Shown here piece by piece: positions 56,973 through 64,000 of a DNA stretch of 64,000 bases. The notes beneath the pieces were generated by a model. That model worked only from the letters and a program-made list of their open reading frames with translations, was not told the DNA's origin and made no database searches. The first letter of the stretch is position 1. Each line of letters begins with the position of its first letter. The position numbers were made by a program, and so were the translations under genes. This DNA is from Sneathiella glossodoripedis JCM 23214 (lineage in GTDB: Bacteria > Pseudomonadota > Alphaproteobacteria > Sneathiellales > Sneathiellaceae). Location: the NCBI RefSeq assembly GCF_000616095.1, contig NZ_BAMS01000008.1, positions 1-64,000 on the forward strand, given 5' to 3'.

Positions 56973-57338
56973 CTATCTGGTGCCGTATTTAAGAACCCAA
57001 AAAGGCAGTAACGCTGCTACTTCTTTGCTGGTTCCATCCAGTTCGATAGCAAACTGCTTGTTTTTCAGGTCAATTCGGACAATGCGTCCGCTGAATTTGC
57101 ATAATTCGGCGGACTTATCAGGTCCAAATGTGCCCTGAATTTGCTGGTCCAGTTCGATATCTTCTTTCAGTCCTTTAATCAGCAATCCATTGAGCGACCA
57201 ATTTTCAGTTAAAAAATAGGTGCCATCTATTTCAACCTGAAGAGCAGGGTTTGAAATTCGAAAAGAATCTCTTTGTTCAAATCGATTGGGGACGGACTGA
57301 TTTAGGTGTGGTGTGTGAAGCACGGCAACCTCCAACAT
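56973..57338 (-). CDS. PilZ domain protein
   Basis: A 121-residue single PilZ domain. The c-di-GMP contact motifs are visible: RDSFR for RxxxR near residue 23 and NWSLNG in the position of D/NxSxxG near residue 47. It would sense c-di-GMP and alter motility or exopolysaccharide. It lies between the GT1 gene and the SEL1 gene and has no clear operon partner. Confidence 0.7.
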   Translation of the reverse strand: MLEVAVLHTPHLNQSVPNRFEQRDSFRISNPALQVEIDGTYFLTENWSLNGLLIKGLKEDIELDQQIQGTFGPDKSAELCKFSGRIVRIDLKNKQFAIELDGTSKEVAALLPFWVLKYGTR

Positions 57339-57403
57339 TAAGATAGAATTTTACTCGTGAAACGTAATGCAGTTACCGTGCCAATTTTTCTGCTGCGTCT
57401 AGG

Positions 57404-58003
57404 TCACCGGATCGTTTCTCGTAGTTTTTTCCAGTTTTCAACTCTATCCTTCGCATCTGAAACCTGCTGAGTATCAAGCATGCTAATAAGTTTTTCCTTT
57501 AATCGGATGATGCGTTTGTATGTTGTGGAGTTTTTTGTTCCTGCTTCAGCAAGCAACAACCATTTCAGTGCTTCAACATCGTCCCTTGATGTTAGCTCTT
57601 TGCTCACTAACACTTGAGAAACAGCCAGTTGAGCGTTTGGATCTCCAGCTTCTGCTTTGGGTAGCCACTTTAGCAGAGCTTTTTGACTCTCGCGGTCAAT
57701 TTTTCTGAGAACGTTTGACAGCATTTGTTGAGACATAGGATAATTTTGCCCAGCGGCAAGTTCATACCATTTTGCTGCGGCAAAAAGATCCCGCTTGGTG
57801 CCTTGCGCATTCTCATACATATACGCCAGATTAAATTGGGCTTCGGCTTCACCAGCGTGAGCGGCTCTTTGCCATAGGGTAAAAGCTTTTGCATGATCGC
57901 CGTTCAGATATGCGTCCTTAGCCGCCTCTGCTTGTACCGGTGCTTCACTAAGCAGCGTTACCATGACAATGATTGCTGCTATTTGGCATGGCCAGAAGCG
58001 CAT
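57404..58003 (-). CDS. SEL1-like repeat exported protein
   Basis: A 199-residue protein with a signal peptide (cleavage near VQAEAA) and three to four SEL1-type helical repeats: AAHAGEAEAQFNLAYMYENA, AAGQNYPMSQQMLSNVL and AEAGDPNAQLAVSQVLV. Such repeats mediate protein-protein contacts in the periplasm. No partner is apparent. Confidence 0.78.
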   Translation of the reverse strand: MRFWPCQIAAIIVMVTLLSEAPVQAEAAKDAYLNGDHAKAFTLWQRAAHAGEAEAQFNLAYMYENAQGTKRDLFAAAKWYELAAGQNYPMSQQMLSNVLRKIDRESQKALLKWLPKAEAGDPNAQLAVSQVLVSKELTSRDDVEALKWLLLAEAGTKNSTTYKRIIRLKEKLISMLDTQQVSDAKDRVENWKKLRETIR

Positions 58004-58294
58004 TATATGAACCCATCATTTTGTGAGTAGACGTTAAAAACATTCACGAATGATAGAATCACAGAAAAGCCTAACAATTTCAACGTTTTTCACAAAATAG
58101 ATACTCTTTTGAGGTGATTAGTTCTTGCAAATGCCCCTTTAAGGGGAAAATCCAAAAGTAGAAAATTTAAGCGGATTTTTAGTAAATGAATTTTTTTTGG
58201 TTATTTTTTGTAACTAAAGGTATGAAAAAATTGAATTTTTTAAAATTATAATGCGTGAGGATCTAAAAAATGAATAAATGTCAAAAATGACAAT
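58004..58294. other. AT-rich gap with TGTCA palindromes
   Basis: No gene is visible. The stretch is very AT-rich with several A/T runs and ends in clustered TGTCA/TGACA repeats at 58280-58303 that overlap the promoter of the RNA candidate: TGTCA, four bases, TGACA, three bases, TGTCA. These may be an operator. Confidence 0.4.
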
Positions 58295-58323
58295 TTGTCA
58301 TTTGAGAAAAGCCGTGCTAGTAT
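58295..58323 (+). promoter_or_regulatory. Promoter of the RNA candidate
   Basis: TTGTCA at 58295-58300, a 17-base spacer and TAGTAT at 58318-58323 form a sigma-70-like promoter. The -35 lies inside an inverted repeat (AAATGACA and TGTCATTT with a 3-base centre), so a bound regulator could block it. Confidence 0.5.
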
Positions 58324-58329
58324 TCTTAA

Positions 58330-58612
58330 AGATCAGAGAACTGGACAAAAAGATCCAGGATTGGTCTGAACTGTCTCCTATTTCTCTAGGTTGAGGAAAC
58401 TGTCAGTGAGAAGGAAGGCGCTCCATTTTTGGGGTGAAAGCATTAAGTCCGGTGCTTCCTTCCGGGATGAGATCTGAATGTAGGGGTTCGAAACCATCTT
58501 TGCATATCGGATTTAGGATATAAAAGATGCCAGGGCCAAGGCAGAAATAAAAATAAAATGGCCTGACTATCTGGGAACCCTTGTCCGGCGGACAAGGGTT
58601 TTTCTTTGAGAG
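58330..58612 (+). ncRNA. Candidate structured non-coding RNA
   Basis: About 280 bases between a promoter and a strong terminator, with no ORF of coding quality. The sequence folds by eye into a chain of local hairpins: CTGGA/TCCAG at 58341-58358; a branched domain closed by GGAAGG/CCTTCC around 58413-58470; GGTT/AACC inside GATG/CATC; GCATATC/GATAT with ATGC; and GGCCA/TGGCC just before the terminator. The pieces do not match tmRNA, RNase P RNA, SRP RNA or 6S RNA as I know them. The function is unknown; it could be a regulatory sRNA. Confidence 0.5.
58576..58607 (+). terminator. Strong Rho-independent terminator
   Basis: AACCCTTGTCC pairs perfectly with GGACAAGGGTT across a 3-base loop and is followed by T-rich sequence. 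It ends the RNA candidate, since no plus-strand gene precedes it closely. Confidence 0.9.
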
Positions 58613-58617
58613 CAGAC

Positions 58618-58641
58618 AAAAAATATGGCCCCGAAGGGCCA
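58618..58641 (-). terminator. Terminator of the acyl-CoA dehydrogenase gene
   Basis: On the minus strand TGGCCC, a 4-base loop and GGGCCA are followed by TATTTTTT, 28 bases after the repaired stop codon of the acyl-CoA dehydrogenase. Confidence 0.8.
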
Positions 58642-58669
58642 TAAATGCAGTTAGCGTTTTATTGAAAAA

Positions 58670-59867
58670 TCACCCTGCGTATCGCCTTACAATCTGTTTG
58701 CCCAGTGAGTTCATGTGAACTTGGTCGGGGCCATCTGCAAAACGAACAGTACGCGCATAGGCAAAAGCTTCAGCAAGAAACGTATCTTGCTCAAACCCAT
58801 TGCGCCATGAGCCTGAATTGCGCGATCTATAACCGTTTGCGCCATGGTCGGGGCAACAATCTTAATCATCGCAATTATGTCTTTGGCATCTTTATAAGTA
58901 CCTTCATCCATCTTTTTGGCTGCTGACATTGTTAGCAGACGAGCCTGTTCAATTTCGCAAACTGATTTTGCAATGTCTTCACGGATGGAGCCCTGCTCGC
59001 TTAGTTTTTTTCCAAACGCAACTCTGTTTTCCACGCGTTGACACATCAACTCCAGTGCCGCTGTGCGCATCCGATAAGTCGCATACAATGGTGAATTCTG
59101 CCGGGTCCCAGGCGCCCTTGCGCTATTGCAAAACCACCACCTTCTTCGCCAATAAGGTTACTGACTGGGACACGTACATTTTTAAATTCTATTTCTGCAT
59201 GTCCATGGGGTGCGTCGTCAGAACCAAAGACTTTCATCGGCCGGATTATAGTAACGCCAGGTGTATCTCGGGGCACCAAAATCTGGCTTTGCTGTTGATG
59301 ACGAGGTGCGTCCGGGTTTGTTTTACCCATTAAAATAAAGATTTTACATCTTGGGTCGGGCGCACCACTTATCCACCATTTTCGACCGTTTATTACATAT
59401 TCGTCCCCCTCTCTTTTGATAGAGCACTGAATATTTGTCGCATCAGAGGAGGCAACGGCGGGTTCCGTCATAGCAAAGGCGGACCGGATTTCTCCATTTA
59501 ACAATGGGATCAGCCATTTCTGTTTTTGCTCCTCTGTACCATACCGTGCCAAAACTTCCATGTTGCCGGTATCTGGCGCGCTACAGTTAAAAGGTTCAGC
59601 TCCGATAAGTGAGCGCCCCATTATCTCTGCAAGTGGCGCATATTCGAGATTGGTTAGGCCTGATCCATATTCGTCAAATTCTGCGAGAAAGAGATTCCAA
59701 AGCCCTTGCTCTTTGGCTTTTTTCTTCAATTCTTCCATGATTGGCGGAATGCTCCAGCGATTGCCGGAGTTTTCGATGTGATCGTGGTATTCAGCCTCTG
59801 CAGCGTAGACATATTCATTCATAAATGCTTCCACACGCCGCTTTAAATCTTCTGCTTTCTCAGACAT
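58670..59867 (-). pseudogene. Acyl-CoA dehydrogenase, two frame changes
   Basis: A flavoprotein acyl-CoA dehydrogenase of about 400 residues in three frames. The N-terminal part includes [17 protein letters not shown] and [10 protein letters not shown] (FAD/substrate region). The middle has [17 protein letters not shown] and [10 protein letters not shown]. The last frame gives [16 protein letters not shown] to the stop at 58670. One missing C near 59058 and one missing G near 58788 restore a single frame. The many conserved parts suggest an intact enzyme of fatty-acid breakdown. Divergent from a LysR gene. Confidence 0.85.
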
Positions 59868-59957
59868 TAGTCGCCCTCTTTAAAAGTTGATATGGACCGA
59901 ACTTAAAATGATGCGTAGAATAAACAAAATTTATATTTGTTATGATTAGTCATAAAG

Positions 59958-60872
59958 ATGATGAATGACGTCGCTCTTCAAAATCTCGACCTGAACTTGT
60001 TCCCGGTTTTCGTGATAATTTACGAAACAGGGAATCTAACGCGTGCTGCTAAAAAGCTGAATAAAACGCAACCTGCTGTGAGTAACGCATTGGCGAGAAT
60101 GCGTGGATTGCTGGGGGATCCACTTTTTGTGCATTCGGGAAATCGGATGAACCCAACAGCCAGAGCGGAAGAATTGATCGGGCCGATCAAATTGGCTTTG
60201 GAACAAATCCATGGAACAGTGAATACGCAAGCCCCCTTTGATCCTGCCCAAGCGACTGGCGCGATAAGGATCAGCGCTGGGGATATAGCTGAAACGGTTG
60301 TATTGCCTCAATTCATTCGTCGACTAAGAGGGGAAGCGCCCAATATTTCAGTACAGGTGTTCCAGATACACCGCCGCGAACTATCAGCAAAAATTCTGTC
60401 GAATGAGGTGGACTTTGCGGTTGATATTCCCATGGCTCTTGATGGTGATGTTGAGCAGGCCCGACTTTTATCTGATCAGCAGGTCTGCGCCGTATCCCCA
60501 AAAAACCCACTTGCTCAAAAGGCTGAGATGACTCTTGAAGACTATTTAAACGCAGGACATATCCATGTTTCCTACAGGCGGCGTGGTGGAGGGGTTGCGG
60601 ATTTGGGACTTGGGCAAATCGGGAAACGCCGAAATCATGTTGTCAGATTACAGCATCATCAGGCGGCATTTGCCATGCTCGAAGACAGTGATTTGATTCT
60701 CTCTGCACCCTCTCGGCTGGCGGCATTATATTCATGCAAAGTCTTCCCGCTGCCATTTAAGGCGCCATCTTTGGATCTGCAACTTTATTGGCATGCAACA
60801 TCTGATCGGGTGGCGTTCCATCGCTGGGTGCGTGAGTTATTGAGCGATGTGACTGTTGAAATCATTTCCTGA
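59958..60872 (+). CDS. LysR family transcriptional regulator
   Basis: A 304-residue LysR protein. The N-terminal helix-turn-helix is in LDLNLFPVFVIIYETGNLTR and TQPAVSNALARMRGLLGDPL. The rest is the periplasmic-binding-protein-like effector domain. It is divergent from the acyl-CoA dehydrogenase gene, which it may control. The effector is unknown. Confidence 0.9.
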   Translation: MMNDVALQNLDLNLFPVFVIIYETGNLTRAAKKLNKTQPAVSNALARMRGLLGDPLFVHSGNRMNPTARAEELIGPIKLALEQIHGTVNTQAPFDPAQATGAIRISAGDIAETVVLPQFIRRLRGEAPNISVQVFQIHRRELSAKILSNEVDFAVDIPMALDGDVEQARLLSDQQVCAVSPKNPLAQKAEMTLEDYLNAGHIHVSYRRRGGGVADLGLGQIGKRRNHVVRLQHHQAAFAMLEDSDLILSAPSRLAALYSCKVFPLPFKAPSLDLQLYWHATSDRVAFHRWVRELLSDVTVEIIS

Positions 60873-60885
60873 GATTTGCTTTTCT

Positions 60886-61430
60886 TTAAAAAAGTGAGAA
60901 AGCAGATGCGTATTCAATGTTTCCGTCAGACACAGGCAGAGTATCACTTCCAAGTGCCAGTGCCATCAGGTAATCACTTTGAAAACGGCATTTGAAGCCG
61001 CGGGCAAGCTCCCTTTTAAAGCCAAATCTTCCATAATAGTTCGGATCACCTAGGACGAAAACTCCCTGCCAGCCTCTTTTGTTGCCTTATGGATACCAGT
61101 TTCAATGAGCTTTGCGGCTATACCCCGGCAGCGGTATTCGGGTGTGACCGCGACTGGTGCCAGAGCAAGTGCTCTAAAGGGAGCTTTCATCTGAGAGAAA
61201 AGGACATGGCCGATGAGTGTCTCAGATACAGTTGCAGCTAAAGAAAGGCTGGCATCTCCGTCCAGATGCAATTGTTCAACCAGACGTGCTTCGCTATCAG
61301 TGGGAAAGCATAATCGGTGTAGGGATAGCACCTGTGGGTCTTTTGCTGGATGGTTGTCGTGGACTTTCATTTCTTCAATATACAAGAAACTGCGGACTGG
61401 TGGAAATAGTGCTTTGGTTTTGATTGCCAT
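60886..61430 (-). pseudogene. GNAT N-acetyltransferase, frameshifted
   Basis: A GNAT protein of about 180 residues. The first frame includes LAPVAVTPEYRCRGIAAKLI, the acetyl-CoA pyrophosphate-binding loop, and stops at 61050. The second frame continues VLGDPNYYGRFGFKREL, a family C-terminal motif, to a TAA at 60886. One missing base near 61069 explains the break. It resembles predicted N-acetyltransferases of the YhbS type. Divergent from rsmI. Confidence 0.8.
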
Positions 61431-61458
61431 CTTTGTCGGAATATGTTCTTTGAAAATT

Positions 61459-62211
61459 ATGGATGAAACTGAATTTACTCAAGAGCCGACCCTATTCCTG
61501 ATCCCAACTCCCATTGGAAATTTGGAAGATATCTCGTATCGCACTGTCCGGACATTGCAGTCTGTAGACGCTCTGGCGTGTGAGGATACGCGGCACACGC
61601 GTAAAATTTTTGAGCGGCACGATTTAAAAAGTCCGCAAATTATATTTTCTTGCCATGCACATAATGAAGACAGGTCAGTAGGACGAATTCTTTCACTTCT
61701 ACGGGATGGAATGAATGTCGGTTTAACGTCTGATGCGGGTGCACCCGGCATTAGTGACCCGGGACAACGGGCAGCGACCGCAGCAATAGAAGCAGGGTAT
61801 CGGGTCGAGGCTTTACCAGGGCCCAGTGCAGTGATTACTGCGCTTATGGTTTCAGGGTTGCCTATTCCAACTTTTAGCTTCCTCGGGTTTTTGCCCCGAC
61901 GGCCGGGCCGTCAGCGTAAGATCTTGAAAACATTTGCTGAAACACCCGGCGCAATTGCTTTTTTTGAATCGCCATTTCGAGTTGCCAAAATCTTGAAAAT
62001 TGCCGCAGAAGTTCTGGGAGATAGGCAGGTTGCAGTCTGTGTAGAGCTGACAAAGAAGTTCGAGAAGATCTATCGTGGGCAATTGGTGGATGTAATTTCT
62101 CAATTTGACGGCAAGAAACTCAAAGGTGAAGTTACGATTGTTATTGGACCACCGATACAGGATGCTGAAATAGTAGAGGATGATGCGGATCAAAATCTTC
62201 CTTTTCCTTAA
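61459..62211 (+). CDS. rsmI: 16S rRNA (cytidine1402-2'-O)-methyltransferase RsmI
   Basis: About 250 residues. LFLIPTPIGNLEDISYRTVR at the N-terminus, CEDTRHTRKIF, LTSDAGAPGISDPG and LPGPSAVITAL are the RsmI signatures. It methylates the ribose of C1402 in 16S rRNA. The frame opens much earlier, but the ATG at 61459 fits the family start; the extra part overlaps the divergent GNAT gene. It is not next to the usual lppC/yraN partners. Confidence 0.92.
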   Translation: MDETEFTQEPTLFLIPTPIGNLEDISYRTVRTLQSVDALACEDTRHTRKIFERHDLKSPQIIFSCHAHNEDRSVGRILSLLRDGMNVGLTSDAGAPGISDPGQRAATAAIEAGYRVEALPGPSAVITALMVSGLPIPTFSFLGFLPRRPGRQRKILKTFAETPGAIAFFESPFRVAKILKIAAEVLGDRQVAVCVELTKKFEKIYRGQLVDVISQFDGKKLKGEVTIVIGPPIQDAEIVEDDADQNLPFP

Positions 62212-62307
62212 TATTAAATTAACCAAATATTTGAGTGTTCTCTAATTTGATGGTATCATTTAGCGCAAGGGTTGCGTTTCAATCGTTTGTTATGCTGGAG
62301 GTTAGAG

Positions 62308-62739
62308 ATGAATGTCGCAAGTATTCTGAAGGGCAAAGGGGAAAATATTATCACTGCCGATGCGGATGACAGTATTGCTGCTGTCGCGGCTCAGCTGAAT
62401 GAGCATGGTATCGGGGCCATTCTTGTGACTAACGATGCAAATGAAGTTCTGGGAGTTGTGTCGGAGCGTGACATAGTTCGTGAACTCGCGCGCAGTGGTG
62501 GTGGTTGCCTTGATATGAAAGCGTCAGCTTTAATGACAACTAACGTTATCACGTGTGCACCTTCTGATACGATCGATGACGTCATGTCTTTGATGACAAC
62601 GAAAAGAATCCGGCATCTCCCTGTTATGAAAGGGGGAAAGCTGTGCGGGTTCATATCCATCGGCGACGTTGTGAAGAACAGGATCGATGAGGTTGAGCGT
62701 GAAGCCGCAGCTATGAGAGATTATATCGCAACAGGCTGA
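62308..62739 (+). CDS. CBS-domain-pair protein
   Basis: About 143 residues holding two CBS motifs: ADDSIAAVAAQLNEHGIGAI with VSERDIVREL, and PSDTIDDVMSLMTTKRIRHL with FISIGDVVK. The pair forms a Bateman module that binds adenine nucleotides. The ATG at 62308 follows GGAGGTTAGAG. The partner it regulates is unknown. It converges on the patatin gene. Confidence 0.88.
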   Translation: MNVASILKGKGENIITADADDSIAAVAAQLNEHGIGAILVTNDANEVLGVVSERDIVRELARSGGGCLDMKASALMTTNVITCAPSDTIDDVMSLMTTKRIRHLPVMKGGKLCGFISIGDVVKNRIDEVEREAAAMRDYIATG

Positions 62740-62757
62740 TTCTTGGGTCTGCGTGAT

Positions 62758-63666
62758 TTAGGACAATACTTTTAACGCATGCTGCAGAAAAGGCAGGGAT
62801 CGCTCAACCGCATTTTCACCTTCTTGAATCATTTCAGCAGCCTTATCGAATTCTAAAAGGCCTCTATGGGCTAACCTTGGGGCGATCGTGACATCTGGGG
62901 GATCTCCAGCCAGACGGGAGCGGCTTAATCTATCCTGAACTATATTCAATGAAGACATCATGACGCCAAACATGCTGGGCTCCGAGCCAGCTTTGTCGAA
63001 AAACTTGTGCTTCATCAGGTTTAGCGGGGACATTGGGGTTAGAATGCTGTGATCCATAGGTGGCGCATTTTCCTGGAGCGTTTCCTCATCTTCTCCGACA
63101 TTCGTCATTCCAAAAACATCTGCATTGAGATTGACTGCAATGACCAATCGTGCGCCTAACGCGCGACAAACAGAAACGGGAACAGGGTTGGTCAGCGCTC
63201 CGTCGATCAACCATCTGTTGTCAATTTCCTTGGGCGCAAATAGACCAGGAAGTGCATATGAGGCGTTAATGGCATTTCCCAAATGTCCATGACGGACCCA
63301 GATTTCATGGCCTGTTCCAAGCTCGGTCGTGATCGCGGCAAAGGGAATCGGAAGATCTTCGATCTGTATGTCGCCAATTGCATCATCAATTATTCGAAAT
63401 AATTTACGGCCCGAAATTAGGCTGCCGCCACTCAGGCGAAGGTCCAGAAAGCGGAATAAATTGATTTTACCAAGATTGCGGGCCCAATCTTCGAGGGCGT
63501 CCAACTCTCCTGCGAGATAGATACCTCCCACAACTGCCCCTATTGATGTCCCACAAATGAGGTCCGGCTTGATTCCCTCTTTTTCAAGGCGACGCAGAAC
63601 GCCGATATGGGCCCAACCTCTCGCGACCCCACTTCCAAGGGCAATTCCTATTTTAGGAGCTGGCAT
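62758..63666 (-). CDS. Patatin-like phospholipase (RssA-like)
   Basis: A 302-residue patatin-family hydrolase. The oxyanion loop is LGSGVARGWAHIG, the catalytic Ser lies in GTSIG near residue 42 and the Asp in DGALTNPVPV, giving the Ser-Asp dyad. It is an intracellular RssA-type enzyme that would release fatty acids from phospholipids; its physiological substrate is unclear. It starts with ATG and no signal peptide. Confidence 0.9.
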   Translation of the reverse strand: MPAPKIGIALGSGVARGWAHIGVLRRLEKEGIKPDLICGTSIGAVVGGIYLAGELDALEDWARNLGKINLFRFLDLRLSGGSLISGRKLFRIIDDAIGDIQIEDLPIPFAAITTELGTGHEIWVRHGHLGNAINASYALPGLFAPKEIDNRWLIDGALTNPVPVSVCRALGARLVIAVNLNADVFGMTNVGEDEETLQENAPPMDHSILTPMSPLNLMKHKFFDKAGSEPSMFGVMMSSLNIVQDRLSRSRLAGDPPDVTIAPRLAHRGLLEFDKAAEMIQEGENAVERSLPFLQHALKVLS

Positions 63667-64000
63667 TGTTTTTGATCTTTCTATCCTGCTTTCCCGTTGA
63701 TTTTTTTGATCTTATTTGAGGACGCGTAAATAAAAAATAAAAAAAACGAAAAATGCGCTTGACTTATGGGTGATTTTTTTAGATTTTGCGCCTCCCGCTT
63801 CGGTGGGGCAAGGAAAAATTATGCGGCAGAAAATTGCTTTTTTGTTGTGTTCATATTTCATTAAAGTTATATTGAGCGTTCCGCATTTTTTTAATTTTTC
63901 CTGTTGACTATGTTGCCGGCCTGATTATATAAGCTTGGCAACGACGCGGTCGAATGGTTCTGGTGTTTCAGGCAGTCCGGCAGCGTTTTTTTTGTCCGGA
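63667..64000. other. Promoter-rich right end of the window
   Basis: No gene is visible in the last 334 bases. Two plus-strand promoter-like pairs occur: TTGACT at 63759 with an AT-rich -10 after 17 bases, and TTGACT at 63904 with TATATA at 63926. The AT-rich upstream part and the double promoter are what one sees before highly expressed genes, such as rRNA or tRNA operons, but the gene lies outside. Confidence 0.4.
63904..63931 (+). promoter_or_regulatory. Strong sigma-70-like promoter
   Basis: TTGACT at 63904-63909, a 16-base spacer and TATATA at 63926-63931. It points off the right end of the window. Confidence 0.5.

Noticed and set aside
58460-58475. GGAAGGAAGCACC on the minus strand, similar to the SRP RNA core
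   Set aside because: Only the tetraloop-side piece matches; the asymmetric loop and the rest of 4.5S RNA are missing.
58484-58496. GGTTCGAAACC, which looks like a tRNA T-loop
   Set aside because: The flanks do not form a T-stem, anticodon arm or acceptor; it fits better as a small hairpin in the RNA candidate.
58403-58642. 79-codon minus-strand ORF
   Set aside because: It runs across two terminators and the structured RNA, has no ribosome site and no family motif.
1-64000. CRISPR arrays, insertion sequences, integrase or phage genes
   Set aside because: No regularly spaced repeats, transposase motifs or attachment-site duplications were seen.

Overview
The window looks like chromosomal DNA of a Gram-negative alphaproteobacterium, probably marine. 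Pointers are the ECF11-type RpoE/ChrR pair with its fatty-acid module, an IalB-family protein, a DUF4864 protein, a DctPQM TRAP transporter, BioMNY, an ArsJ/GAPDH pair and a classical monomeric autotransporter. I cannot name the genus. There is no rRNA, tRNA, CRISPR array, prophage or insertion sequence that I can see.

Layout. (1) About 0.3-21.2 kb is an AT-rich surface-glycan or glycolipid locus in blocks of alternating strand: a B12-binding radical SAM enzyme and two SDRs; a GT2 transferase with a large polytopic protein, a GmhA-like SIS isomerase and an epimerase; an SDR, an acetolactate-synthase-like ThDP enzyme and an FkbM methyltransferase; then a long minus-strand operon with a medium-chain alcohol dehydrogenase, a cytidylyltransferase-PfkB fusion, a nucleotidyltransferase, an epimerase, a methyltransferase, orphan E1-alpha/E1-beta subunits, a flippase-like protein and two related small membrane proteins. 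Together these suggest synthesis, activation, modification and export of an unusual sugar, possibly heptose-derived or branched. (2) 21.8-26.2 kb: thiolase, FAS1 lipoprotein and a divergent hutF/hutG pair with a palindromic operator. (3) 26.2-32.3 kb: rpoE-chrR divergent from a flavoprotein, DUF1365 and cyclopropane-synthase operon, with an NTF2-like/SDR operon facing it. Three promoters of the TGATCC-N18-TA type tie these together as a likely singlet-oxygen membrane-lipid regulon. (4) 32.4-38.1 kb: small exported proteins, a lipoprotein hydrolase and a 1245-residue autotransporter with a 96-residue passenger repeat. (5) 38.2-43.9 kb: RpiR regulator, second N-formylglutamate amidohydrolase, TRAP transporter and crotonase. 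(6) 43.9-50.1 kb: ArsJ/GAPDH arsenate resistance, a ThDP enzyme and the biotin ECF transporter. (7) 50.2-57 kb: VOC protein, speD-speE, serine dehydratase behind a tandem glycine riboswitch, a D-serine dehydratase-like enzyme and a GT1 transferase. (8) 57-64 kb: PilZ and SEL1 proteins, a structured RNA candidate with its own promoter and terminator, acyl-CoA dehydrogenase, LysR, GNAT, RsmI, CBS and patatin proteins, and a promoter-rich end.

Eight otherwise recognisable genes are broken by ten small frame changes: an SDR, hutF, gap, a ThDP enzyme twice, speE, a glycosyltransferase, an acyl-CoA dehydrogenase twice, and a GNAT. Nearly all are single missing bases, in genes whose two halves otherwise align perfectly with their families. 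This looks more like sequencing indels than real gene decay, so these genes are described as full-length spans with the break marked.
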